Shown: piece after piece, positions 1-5,670 of the stretch
How positions within the stretch are numbered: position 1 is the first letter of the stretch
Layout: each line of letters begins with the position of its first letter
DNA from: Candidatus Hodarchaeota archaeon
GTDB lineage: Archaea; Asgardarchaeota; Heimdallarchaeia; Hodarchaeales; YT1-039
Length of the DNA: 9,847 nucleotides
Direction of reading: 5' to 3'
NCBI GenBank assembly: GCA_016840025.1
Contig: JAEOTF010000331.1
Coordinates: forward strand, 1 to 9,847
The notes under the pieces: model-generated
Database searches by the model: none
What the model was told of the DNA's origin: nothing
The model's input: only the letters and a program-made list of their open reading frames with translations
Made by a program: the position numbers and the translations under genes

Positions 1-1
1 A

Positions 2-232
2 AGGAGTAACAAAACAGATAAAGTATTTAGCAAGAAATTTATCTACATCGTTAAAAAGAAATTAAAATTAGCAATAAAGACTTTATATGAAATATCTATT
101 GAATATAAACGTCCTTCACTCAGTTCGGATAAAAAAATAAAAAAATACCACAAAACTATCTATAAAATCGGTGGAAACTGTTTGGAATTACAAAATTATG
201 AGGTTTATTTATCGAGACACTTAGTGAAATGA
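2..232 (+). CDS. C-terminal fragment of an unrecognised Lys-rich protein (5' partial)
   Basis: The frame starting at base 2 is open for 76 codons to a TGA at 230-232, with no in-frame ATG, so it looks like the 3' end of a gene that begins before the window. A run this long without a stop is unlikely by chance in such AT-rich DNA. The peptide is very rich in Lys, Ile and Tyr and ends ...EVYLSRHLVK. I see no recognisable domain and cannot name it. It may also be the remnant of a decayed gene, because the following 230 bases carry stops in every frame. Coding status is moderately supported; function is unknown. Confidence 0.4.
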   Translation, partial: RSNKTDKVFSKKFIYIVKKKLKLAIKTLYEISIEYKRPSLSSDKKIKKYHKTIYKIGGNCLELQNYEVYLSRHLVK

Positions 233-465
233 GATATAAACCGAAATAAAAAATAATTTTCTCAAGAAGAAGGTGCGGTTTATAATAACTAAATATCAAC
301 TCTTAAAGACGTGAAAAAAGTGCTAAAACATGACAAGAGCAATTTAAGTTTGAAATAAATCTTGGATTCCAAGGAAATATGCGTTGACAATACGATGTAG
401 AAAGATTTAAAAAAATAGCTAAAATGGGTAAATTTAGAAGTAATAAAGAAAGGTGCATTCGATTT
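233..465. other. AT-rich stretch without a convincing gene
   Basis: Only short stop-broken frames are seen. One plus-strand frame runs from about 314 to 486 and is interrupted by two stops; its last part reads MGKFRSNKERCIRFIDRPTE from the ATG at 424. This could be decayed coding sequence or chance. A 9-bp inverted repeat (TATAAACCG at 235-243, CGGTTTATA at 276-284) follows the stop of the preceding frame; with a 32-nt loop its role is unclear. Confidence 0.3.
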
Positions 466-569
466 ATTGACAGACCTACTGAATAATTTTGAAGTTATTG
501 ATAGACCTACTGAATAATTTTGAAGTTATTGATAGACCTACTGAAACCCATTGACAGACCTATTGAAAT
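466..569. repeat. 31-nt direct tandem repeat, two full units plus two partial units
   Basis: Two 31-nt units (466-496 and 497-527) differ at a single base. Each has the core TTGAYAGACCTACTGAA followed by TAATTTTGAAGTTA. A third copy of the core starts at 528 and a fourth, diverged copy at 550 (GACAGACCTATTGAAAT). Because 31 is not a multiple of three, and the first unit meets TAA right after the core, the array is not a coding repeat. The near-identity of units 1 and 2 suggests recent slippage or duplication. There are too few units, and no unique spacers, for CRISPR. Confidence 0.85.
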
Positions 570-618
570 AAGGCAGCAGCATCAATTAATGTAACCCAAT
601 CCGATTAGTGTCTAAGGT

Positions 619-721
619 GGACCCGTGGCGTAGTATGGATAGCGCGACGGCCTCCTAAGCCGTAGAAAACAAGTATATACCTGTTTTACGGAAACCGGGG
701 GTTCAAATCCCCCCGGGTCCG
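619..721 (+). tRNA. tRNA-Arg (anticodon CCT) with a variable-loop intron
   Basis: The acceptor stem is GGACCCG 619-625 with CGGGTCC 714-720 and discriminator G721; CCA follows at 722-724 and appears to be encoded. The D stem pairs GCGT with GCGC 642-645. The anticodon stem is ACGGC 647-651 with GCCGT 659-663, and the loop CTCCTAA puts the anticodon CCT at 654-656 (reads AGG, Arg). The T arm is GGGGG 697-701, loop TTCAAAT, CCCCC 709-713. Between anticodon and T stems lie 33 nt instead of the usual 5. A BHB explains this: central helix CCGT 660-663 with ACGG 688-691, 3-nt bulges AGA 664-666 and AAA 692-694. Cutting each bulge after its second base removes 666-693 (28 nt) and leaves the variable loop AGACC, i.e. 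an intron between positions 45 and 46. Confidence 0.93.
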
Positions 722-728
722 CCACTAA

Positions 729-845
729 GGACCCGTAGCGTAGTATGGATGGCGCGACAGCCTCCGGATATTCGATAAGAAAAGGGGAAAGCTGTAGAAA
801 AATCGTAATTTGCAGTGATCGGGGGTTCAAATCCCCCCGGGTCCG
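729..845 (+). tRNA. tRNA-Arg (anticodon CCG) with two introns (37/38 and variable loop)
   Basis: Acceptor GGACCCG 729-735 pairs with CGGGTCC 838-844; discriminator G845; CCA is not encoded. Anticodon stem ACAGC 757-761 pairs with GCTGT 791-795. The loop starts CTCCGG, giving anticodon CCG at 764-766 (reads CGG, Arg). Intron 1: central helix CTCC 762-765 with GGGG 784-787 and 3-nt bulges 766-768 and 788-790 place the cuts at the canonical 37/38 site, removing 768-789 (22 nt). Intron 2: helix CTGT 792-795 with GCAG 812-815 and bulges AGA 796-798 and TGA 816-818 remove 798-817 (20 nt), leaving variable loop AGATC. T arm: GGGGG 821-825, TTCAAAT, CCCCC 833-837. The gene starts 7 nt after the preceding tRNA body and shares its acceptor, most of the D arm and the T arm, so the pair is a tandem duplication, probably co-transcribed. 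Confidence 0.92.
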
Positions 846-849
846 CTTA

Positions 850-858
850 GGTTTTTAG
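850..858 (+). terminator. short T-run after the tRNA pair
   Basis: GGTTTTTAG with five T at 852-856 lies a few bases past the second tRNA and could end the tRNA transcript, since archaeal termination often uses T-runs. The run is short, so support is weak. Confidence 0.35.
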
Positions 859-1030
859 TATTCCTCAACCAACCATGTACGAATGTCCTGATAGAATTGC
901 TACTTTCGACTATTAATCTCAAAATTGGCTTTATATTGACTCTATATTTTTTAGTACGTTTGATGAGCTTTTATAGATTTAATTACTAATTAATAGGTTT
1001 TTTTCATTTTAATGAATTAGTTACTCATTG

Positions 1031-1043
1031 GATGCTTAATAAT
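1031..1043 (+). promoter_or_regulatory. TATA-like promoter of the first micropeptide unit
   Basis: GATGCTTAATAAT: the TTAATAAT part lies about 32-38 bases before the TTG start at 1074. An archaeal start of transcription about 25 nt downstream would fall near 1062 and give a leader of roughly 12 nt containing the GGTG site at 1064-1067. The motif GGATGCTTA is repeated at the same relative place before the second unit, which strengthens the call. Confidence 0.5.
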
Positions 1044-1073
1044 TAATTTTAGTACAGGTTTATGGTGTAGAAT

Positions 1074-1133
1074 TTGACACTTGAAAAATTACCTCCAGGC
1101 GGTCCAGGTTCTGGTGGAACACCTCCCCAATAG
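1074..1133 (+). CDS. Pro/Gly-rich micropeptide, copy 1 (19 aa)
   Basis: The TTG-started frame encodes MTLEKLPPGGPGSGGTPPQ and ends at TAG 1131-1133. A GGTG ribosome-binding site at 1064-1067 sits 6 nt before the TTG, the same arrangement as at the rpl10e start in this window; an in-frame TAG at 1068-1070 excludes any longer N terminus. A second copy at 1572 encodes MSLTKLPPPGGNGGAPPQ. Between copies several codons for the same residue differ in the third base (CTT/CTA, TTA/TTG, CCT/CCC, CCA/CCT, GGT/GGC), which is the pattern of selection on protein rather than RNA. There is no signal peptide or membrane segment. The unit has its own TATA-like box and T-run, so it is a self-contained transcript of about 100 nt. 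Function is unknown. A structured RNA is the main alternative. Confidence 0.5.
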   Translation: MTLEKLPPGGPGSGGTPPQ

Positions 1134-1150
1134 AGGAGTAAAAGCTCTCA

Positions 1151-1172
1151 TTTCTTCCTTTTTTTTGTTTTT
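1151..1172 (+). terminator. T-rich terminator of the first micropeptide unit
   Basis: A pyrimidine-rich tract with eight consecutive T at 1159-1166 and five more at 1168-1172 begins 26 nt past the stop codon of the micropeptide. It matches archaeal T-run termination; the second unit has a T8 run at the same relative position. Confidence 0.55.
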
Positions 1173-1381
1173 AAAATTTTTGGTAGCGTCAAACCATAAG
1201 AAGAGATTAAATTAGAATTTTCATGAATTATTGGTAATTTTCAGAATCTTTTAGCAATGTTTTAGATTCAGTTCACTCTCTCTAACGGGTACCTCTATAG
1301 ATTTAGTAATTTAAAAGAGAGAATAATCACTTAATTCTAGATCAAGAATTTGCCGCATTTGCCACATATTAACAAATCTAT
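1173..1381. other. AT-rich spacer, no gene seen
   Basis: No frame of useful length and no RNA fold that I can support. A TCTCTC tract near 1277 and GAGAGA near 1316 could pair, but the loop is long and I give it no function. Confidence 0.4.
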
Positions 1382-1403
1382 GTCGGAACTAGTTAGTTCC
1401 GAC
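1382..1403. repeat. Perfect 10-bp inverted repeat abutting a TATA-like box
   Basis: The left arm GTCGGAACTA (1382-1391) and right arm TAGTTCCGAC (1394-1403) are exact reverse complements with only GT between them. CTATAAAT follows directly at 1403-1410. A two-base loop is too tight for a good RNA hairpin and no T-run follows, so a binding site for a dimeric DNA-binding protein is more likely than a terminator. No open frame begins soon after it, so the regulated transcript, if any, is unknown; the next unit downstream is the second micropeptide. Confidence 0.6.
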
Positions 1404-1530
1404 TATAAATCCTCTAATGACTCTACATTGGAATATATAACATAGAAACTGGCCTTAATACAGTTTTATATTCTTATTAACTTAGTATTAGAACTTTGAC
1501 TAGTTCTTATAATTTAAAACTTCTTGGGAT

Positions 1531-1540
1531 GCTTATATAG
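1531..1540 (+). promoter_or_regulatory. TATA-like promoter of the second micropeptide unit
   Basis: GCTTATATAG, preceded by GGGAT, lies about 33-40 bases before the TTG at 1572, a spacing close to that of the first unit. A start of transcription near 1558-1562 would give a very short leader carrying the GGTG site at 1561-1564. Confidence 0.55.
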
Positions 1541-1571
1541 GATGTCTTACACGAATATATGGTGTAAGAAT

Positions 1572-1628
1572 TTGTCGCTAACTAAATTGCCCCCTCCTGG
1601 TGGAAATGGCGGAGCCCCTCCCCAATAA
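1572..1628 (+). CDS. Pro/Gly-rich micropeptide, copy 2 (18 aa)
   Basis: The TTG-started frame encodes MSLTKLPPPGGNGGAPPQ, ending at TAA 1626-1628, with GGTG at 1561-1564, 7 nt before the TTG. It aligns with copy 1 with one residue deleted; the conserved parts are the N-terminal L-x-K-L-P-P and the C-terminal GG-x-PPQ. In this copy the frame is also open upstream to an ATG at 1542 (28 codons), but that ATG abuts the TATA-like box and the corresponding stretch of copy 1 holds a stop, so the TTG is preferred. The two copies share upstream context ATGGTGTA(A)GAATTTG. The role is unknown; regulator, leader peptide and small secreted or binding peptide are all open, and no signal sequence is seen. 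Confidence 0.5.
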   Translation: MSLTKLPPPGGNGGAPPQ

Positions 1629-1649
1629 AACATAATTAGATAACTCCAA

Positions 1650-1665
1650 CTTACATCTTTTTTTT
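1650..1665 (+). terminator. T-rich terminator of the second micropeptide unit
   Basis: Eight T at 1658-1665 lie about 30 nt past the stop of copy 2, mirroring the T8 run of the first unit. Confidence 0.55.
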
Positions 1666-1781
1666 ATTTAATCTCTAAATTTTCTTCATCCACGTACTAT
1701 AATCGCTTTTAATCTCAGGGCATCATTTTCAGTCTTGAAAAATAGAAATACGGAGTGTAAGGAAGATGGGAGAGGGACAGT

Positions 1782-3224
1782 TCAAAAATTCTCGTTAATT
1801 TCTGGTAAATGTGGGGCATTCCAGCTAAATTCCTCAAAATTATAACTAGTTGATTGAATCAGAGGTGGTGGAGCATAATAAAGACGTTTAATTATTCTGA
1901 ATCCACTTTGCTGCATTATCTGTTTGGATATCTCAGGGACATATAGCCTATATAACCTTGTTTTCGAGCCTGTTTCATCATCAAACAGTTGCAGCTTCTC
2001 ACGTCTTGCATAAAGATATTGCTGAGCTTTTTCATGAAGAGATAATTCATTGCCTTCCAATATTATTTCAGGCCAAAATCCAACGAGAAGACTAAGGGAA
2101 TAACGGACTAATATTCCCTGGTTAAAGAGATTAGCCGCTGTATGCCGTGCCCAATCCTCTCTCAATCCAAGATGTTCTCCCAAGTTTGAAAAGGGAAGCA
2201 GTCCATCAATCGTTCCCTGTTCTTTTCCCGTAGAAAATACAGCTTGTTTTAAATACAATTCAATGATTTGTAGATGTGCCTTGGATAACTCAATTCTCTC
2301 TTTTCTATTCTCTATTGTGGTTTGAAATGCATCAGTTTTAATTCGGGTTAGCTTCTTCGCATGCCATGCATCCCTATAGTACACATTAAAATTCTGATAG
2401 ATATGTTGCTCGAATCTAATATGCAATTTGAGATTATTTCTTTTTGCCCAAGCGAATAACGAATCTTGTTGATTAACAGGATAGTAAAATTCCACAGACA
2501 AGCGTTCTGGGGTAAAATTTGAGAGTGAAACAGTTTTTGAAAACTGTTTTGGAGAATGGGCTTCACATCGAATCGCAAAAGGTTTAAATTTTTCTAAAAG
2601 TGGTAATAACTGTTTATTTGAGTGTAAATCAATCTCTACACGGACATCATAAAGTCCTAGTGCTTCAGATGCGAATAAACAACCAAAAACAATCTCTAAT
2701 TTTTTCAAATAAGAAATTACATTCTTAATAGGATATTTAGTCATCTCTGCAAGCCTTTTTAGGGTAACAGTACCCTTCCTCTGTTGACAGGCTTCAGCAA
2801 CAATATAAAGGAATTCTATATCCTCTCCAGGAATAATAGGAAGAGGAAAACTCTCTGAATCTAGGAAACCAATAGCCTCTAGTTCATCTATAGAAGGATC
2901 ATCATGGCGGATAAGTTGAATTAGCTTTCTAAAAAGCTGGTAAGCGGTATCAGTTTCATCGAATGTAAGATATAGACGAAGTTTCCATGCGCAGTAAGCT
3001 AATAGATTTATACGGCGATCAATTTCAAGAGGTTCATTTAACCAAATTTCTCGAATCTCATGATATAACTTCTCACTCTCTTCAGGACTAAGTAAATAAT
3101 TGCCTAATAGTTGTGCTATTTTTGTTAAGGAAGGTTGAAGGATAGGTGAAGCTTGAGGGATAACCTTGGTTGTCAGAGTCCAAAGAGCAGCTCTAAAGTT
3201 GCTATCTCTATCATTCTTCACCAT
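1782..3224 (-). CDS. Probable transcription regulator with two winged-helix-like regions (480 aa)
   Basis: I do not recognise a named family. Residues 132-180 look like an Lrp-type winged helix: TLKRLAEMTKYPIKNVISYL (154-173) reads as helix-turn-helix and is followed by a strand-rich stretch. Residues 191-300 resemble an effector-binding or mixed alpha/beta segment (VRVEIDLHSNKQLLPLLEKF). Residues 313-373 contain a second helical unit (FSNLGEHLGLREDWARHTAA at 345-364, then a G-I-L-V wing-like stretch). The C-terminal 100 residues are charged then Pro/aromatic-rich. No membrane segment or signal peptide is seen. Start is ATG at 3222-3224 with GGAGAAG upstream, 9 nt from GGAG to ATG. It is transcribed alone, 142 bp from the second micropeptide unit's stop and convergent with it. 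DNA binding is inferred from the HTH-like pattern only. Confidence 0.75.
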   Translation of the reverse strand: MVKNDRDSNFRAALWTLTTKVIPQASPILQPSLTKIAQLLGNYLLSPEESEKLYHEIREIWLNEPLEIDRRINLLAYCAWKLRLYLTFDETDTAYQLFRKLIQLIRHDDPSIDELEAIGFLDSESFPLPIIPGEDIEFLYIVAEACQQRKGTVTLKRLAEMTKYPIKNVISYLKKLEIVFGCLFASEALGLYDVRVEIDLHSNKQLLPLLEKFKPFAIRCEAHSPKQFSKTVSLSNFTPERLSVEFYYPVNQQDSLFAWAKRNNLKLHIRFEQHIYQNFNVYYRDAWHAKKLTRIKTDAFQTTIENRKERIELSKAHLQIIELYLKQAVFSTGKEQGTIDGLLPFSNLGEHLGLREDWARHTAANLFNQGILVRYSLSLLVGFWPEIILEGNELSLHEKAQQYLYARREKLQLFDDETGSKTRLYRLYVPEISKQIMQQSGFRIIKRLYYAPPPLIQSTSYNFEEFSWNAPHLPEINENF

Positions 3225-3240
3225 TAAACGCTTCTCCGTT

Positions 3241-3250
3241 ATTTATAGCT
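3241..3250 (-). promoter_or_regulatory. TATA-like box upstream of the double winged-helix gene
   Basis: On the minus strand this reads AGCTATAAAT. It lies about 20 nt before the ATG at 3224, which would suit a leaderless or nearly leaderless transcript but fits poorly with the GGAG site lying between. A weaker AT-rich element (TCAATAAG) lies further upstream near 3274-3281, so the true promoter is uncertain. Confidence 0.4.
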
Positions 3251-3640
3251 GTTAGTCCTGGAAATCAACTACTTATTGATAGGATCAGGGAATCTTATTG
3301 TTTATACCAATTTGGAAGTTAATTTTCGCTTCTCTCTAATGTAGTATTATCTCCAAAGATACATAAAAACCTTAATTCATTTATTTCCCTTATAAATGTA
3401 ACAAAATGTGTCGTTTTCCTTTATTAAGAGGAATAATACAACATATTACATATTAATTATTTATATAGGCTTAAACACTCGAAAGTGGATAATAAATTGA
3501 ATTATTTTGTGATTATAGCTTTTAAATGTTTCAATAGCGACAACCTTCCCTCTAACCTCTCTTTCTGGATTATAATTTTATTCTATATTGTCAAGTGAAA
3601 TAATCTCTTTGTTATGGACTTCCATTCGGTTTTTGGTTTT
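3251..3640. other. AT-rich intergenic stretch, no gene seen
   Basis: About 390 bases between two minus-strand genes. All frames are quickly stopped and I could not recognise an RNA gene or a mobile element. TATTATCTCCAA near 3346 resembles the sequence just before the TATA-like box of the oxidoreductase gene at 4035, but nothing coding follows it here. Confidence 0.4.
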
Positions 3641-3931
3641 TTATTTCTTTGATTTTAGATACCAATCAAGGTAGTCTTTTTTCCGTTGATCTTTATCGTC
3701 TTCCTTTTCTCCATAGCGAGCTTCCCATAGCTCATCTTCGAGTTTATTTTGTGCCCGTTCCAATTCGTTACGCCGTAATGAAAGCCCACAGATGGTGCAC
3801 ACATAGAATGGGGTTCTCCATTGCATTTTTCCACTGCACTCTGGACAACGAGGTGGCATTTTTTGTTCCTCTAACCTTATTCGCTCAATATGGAGATGTT
3901 CTTGAAGGTATTCTTGAAGATGTCGATTCAA
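3641..3931 (-). CDS. Small zinc-ribbon protein (up to 96 aa)
   Basis: Two CxxC knuckles 12 residues apart, CPEC (29-32) and CTIC (45-48), with the intervening GKMQWRTPFYV, make a classic zinc ribbon. It is followed by a long, strongly charged helix (RRNELERAQNKLEDELWEAR) and a Lys-rich tail ending DYLDWYLKSKK. Small single-ribbon proteins of this sort bind nucleic acid or protein partners; no more specific role is visible. The frame opens at a TTG (3929-3931) directly after a TGA stop. An ATG at 3857-3859 has GAGG 7 nt before it and would give a 72-residue protein starting MPPRCPEC, typical of such proteins; that shorter start is a serious alternative. Divergent from the oxidoreductase gene across about 100 bp. 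Confidence 0.75.
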   Translation of the reverse strand: MNRHLQEYLQEHLHIERIRLEEQKMPPRCPECSGKMQWRTPFYVCTICGLSLRRNELERAQNKLEDELWEARYGEKEDDKDQRKKDYLDWYLKSKK

Positions 3932-3995
3932 TCAGAAAAACTTCACAATTACACAAACTATCTGAAAAAACATAAACAGACCAAAAGTTCTTGTT

Positions 3996-4008
3996 ATTAT
4001 CTCCAATA
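3996..4008 (+). promoter_or_regulatory. Promoter of the oxidoreductase-pth2-pelA operon
   Basis: CTCCAATATATGA, with AATATAT at about 4001-4007, is a TATA-like box some 28-34 bases before the ATG at 4035, consistent with a very short leader. It sits in the divergent spacer shared with the zinc-ribbon gene. Confidence 0.5.
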
Positions 4009-4034
4009 TATGACAGATTGAGTGCGATTATTAA

Positions 4035-5273
4035 ATGATTGGTGATCAAGACGTTATAATCATTGGTGCTGGTCCAGTTGGATCTTGCGCAGCTCTTGAA
4101 ACATCAAAAGTTGATTTTAATACACTGGTTTTTGAAGAACACTCTCGAATCGGCTATCCTAATCATTGTTCAGGTCTCTTGAGCAGTAGTGGTCTTAAAA
4201 GACTAAACCTCTCTCTTTCAAACCAATTAATTCAGAATAAGATCTCTCGGGCGCTGATCTATTCTCCTTCTTTTGAAAGTCTTGAAATTTCTAGAGAAAG
4301 AGATAATATGGTGGTAGTGGATAGAGAACTCATAGATCAAAGACTTGCTAATTTTGCAAAGAAAAAAGGCGCTGAGTTTCGTCTTCGTCATCGCGTCCAT
4401 CGGGTTAGCATAAAAAACGGATCATCTGTTTGTTTAAAGGTGAAAATTGATTCTGGCAACGTTGAAAATTTCAAAACAAACGTATTAATCAATTGTGAGG
4501 GACAAAGGAGCAGTGTCGCCCGTAAACTTGGATTCAGGTTACCTTCTCGCACATTTGCTATTCCTGGAGTTCAATATGAAGTAGAAAACGGTATATTTGA
4601 AAAGGATGCAGTTGAACTCTATCATGGATCCAAATGGGCTCCTGGTTTCTTTGGTTGGATAATTCCAAAAAATGAGTCCGAGGCAGAAGTAGGGGTTGCA
4701 TGCAAAAAAATTGAAGGTTTTCCTCCACGTTTTTTCTTAGAGAGACTAATCAAGCGTCATCCTATTGCAAGAAAACGATTACAAAATATCAATATCCTGA
4801 AGATTCGGGGAGGATATGTTCCCGCTTTTGGCCCTGCACAGCAAACGGTATTAGGCCCTATTTTGAATGCTGGTGATGTTGCCGGGCAAGCAAAAGCTAC
4901 CACCGGCGGCGGATTCAACATCGGTTGCTTTTGTGGACGCCTTGCTGGAATCAGTGCAGTCAAGTATCTTCGGTCTTCGTCCAAGGATCTTAAAATACTT
5001 AAAAAATATGAATCAGAATGGAAAAACCGCTTTTTTAAGGAATTGTGGTTAATGAAACATATTCGCCGTTCTTTAGGAAATATAGAAGATAAAGTACTGG
5101 ATAAGGGCTTTAAGATAGCTAAACAAGTTGGGATTGAAGAATATTTACGTAAAGATGTCGATATTGATCTACATGCAGTTTCTATTTTGAAAAAAATGAT
5201 GAGTGGTCACATGATCGCCTTTGGGTTATTAAACAGTCTAAAAATCTTACAAGGATGGATTAAAAGTTCCTGA
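4035..5273 (+). CDS. Geranylgeranyl reductase family FAD-dependent oxidoreductase
   Basis: Full length for the family at 412 residues. The N terminus has the FAD-binding DVIIIGAGPVGSCAA (6-20, GxGxxG). P42-N-H-C-S-G47 matches the family's conserved Cys-containing loop. WAPGFFGWIIPK (201-212) matches the substrate-side strand seen in this family, and NAGDVAGQAKATTGGGFNIG (278-297) is the second FAD-binding motif, GD plus TTGGG, almost diagnostic for the family. Archaeal members hydrogenate the double bonds of geranylgeranyl chains in membrane lipids, at the membrane, using reduced FAD; related proteins act on other isoprenoids, so the exact substrate is inferred. ATG start 28-34 nt after a TATA-like box. 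First gene of a probable operon, 30 bp before the Pth2-like gene. No lipid genes adjoin it. Confidence 0.88.
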   Translation: MIGDQDVIIIGAGPVGSCAALETSKVDFNTLVFEEHSRIGYPNHCSGLLSSSGLKRLNLSLSNQLIQNKISRALIYSPSFESLEISRERDNMVVVDRELIDQRLANFAKKKGAEFRLRHRVHRVSIKNGSSVCLKVKIDSGNVENFKTNVLINCEGQRSSVARKLGFRLPSRTFAIPGVQYEVENGIFEKDAVELYHGSKWAPGFFGWIIPKNESEAEVGVACKKIEGFPPRFFLERLIKRHPIARKRLQNINILKIRGGYVPAFGPAQQTVLGPILNAGDVAGQAKATTGGGFNIGCFCGRLAGISAVKYLRSSSKDLKILKKYESEWKNRFFKELWLMKHIRRSLGNIEDKVLDKGFKIAKQVGIEEYLRKDVDIDLHAVSILKKMMSGHMIAFGLLNSLKILQGWIKSS

Positions 5274-5288
5274 AATTCGTCAATTACC

Positions 5289-5294
5289 GAGGAG
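5289..5294 (+). promoter_or_regulatory. Ribosome-binding site that fixes a TTG start
   Basis: GAGGAG lies 9 nt before the TTG at 5304 and supports that codon rather than the ATG at 5340 as the start of the Pth2-like gene. Confidence 0.6.
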
Positions 5295-5303
5295 CAGGGT
5301 ATT

Positions 5304-5660
5304 TTGTATAAGCAAAGTGTTATCTTTCTACAGTCACCTATGACAAAAGGGAAACGGGCAGAATTAATTTGTACTGCCTCTATCAAGTTAATTGAACGTA
5401 TGTCCGTTAATAAACCTGAAAGAATTAATAATTGGTTTAAAACAGGGCAGAAAAAGATCGTTCTCCGGGCAGAAACGCTTGAAGAATTATTAAGAATCAA
5501 AAACATCTTATTAAACCGAAAGATCCCCTTTCTAGAAATATTCGGATTAGAAGAAGAAAAAAACAAGCCTTCTAATACTTCTAATATTCTAGGTATTGTG
5601 ATCGGTCCTGAAAAAGAGAAGCATTTGGATCGAATCGTCGGTCATCTGAAGCTTTTATGA
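5304..5660 (+). CDS. Pth2-like protein (peptidyl-tRNA hydrolase 2 fold) lacking the catalytic signature
   Basis: 118 residues, the usual length of archaeal Pth2. The match is clear at the C terminus: IGPEKEKHLDRIVGHLKLL (100-118) parallels the family's GIGP...ID-x-x-TGHLKLL. In the middle, NWFKTGQKKIVLRAETLEEL (43-62) parallels W-x-x-x-GQ-KIV-x-K-x-x-x-x-EEL. At the N terminus, MTKGKRAELICTAS (13-26) stands where active enzymes have MGKGK-x-AAQ-x-x-HAA. True Pth2 cleaves peptidyl-tRNA; here the conserved His is T24 and the DAG-x-TQ motif reads I79-F-G-L-E-E, so hydrolysis is doubtful. The TTG start, with GAGGAG upstream, is needed to include the first strand (YKQSVIFL). The TGA stop is part of the TGAGGT ribosome-binding site of pelA, suggesting translational coupling. 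It may be a tRNA- or ribosome-binding accessory factor for Pelota; that is inference. Confidence 0.72.
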   Translation: MYKQSVIFLQSPMTKGKRAELICTASIKLIERMSVNKPERINNWFKTGQKKIVLRAETLEELLRIKNILLNRKIPFLEIFGLEEEKNKPSNTSNILGIVIGPEKEKHLDRIVGHLKLL

Positions 5661-5663
5661 GGT
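5658..5663 (+). promoter_or_regulatory. Ribosome-binding site of pelA overlapping the upstream stop
   Basis: TGAGGT contains the stop codon of the Pth2-like gene and lies 7 nt before the TTG at 5671, so it decides the TTG start of pelA and couples the two genes. Confidence 0.65.
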
Positions 5664-5670
5664 ACAAATA

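Noticed and set aside
466..569. CRISPR array
   Set aside because: Units abut directly, with no unique spacers between identical repeats, and the number of copies is too small.
612..830. 72-codon minus-strand frame across the tRNA pair
   Set aside because: It is an antisense reading of two well-supported tRNA genes; its residues derive from tRNA arms and introns.
1382..1403. Rho-independent-style terminator
   Set aside because: The loop is only two bases and no T-run follows; a protein-binding palindrome fits better.
1542..1628. ATG start for micropeptide copy 2 (28 codons)
   Set aside because: The ATG abuts the TATA-like box, so it would lie upstream of the expected transcript start, and copy 1 has an in-frame stop in the matching stretch.
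3649..3975. 108-codon plus-strand frame opposite the zinc-ribbon gene
   Set aside because: The minus-strand frame has a clear pair of CxxC knuckles and a charged helix; the plus-strand peptide has no recognisable pattern and is its shadow.
5207..5566. 119-codon minus-strand frame over the Pth2-like gene
   Set aside because: The plus strand carries the GHLKLL and GQKKIV matches and a ribosome-binding site; the antisense frame has none.
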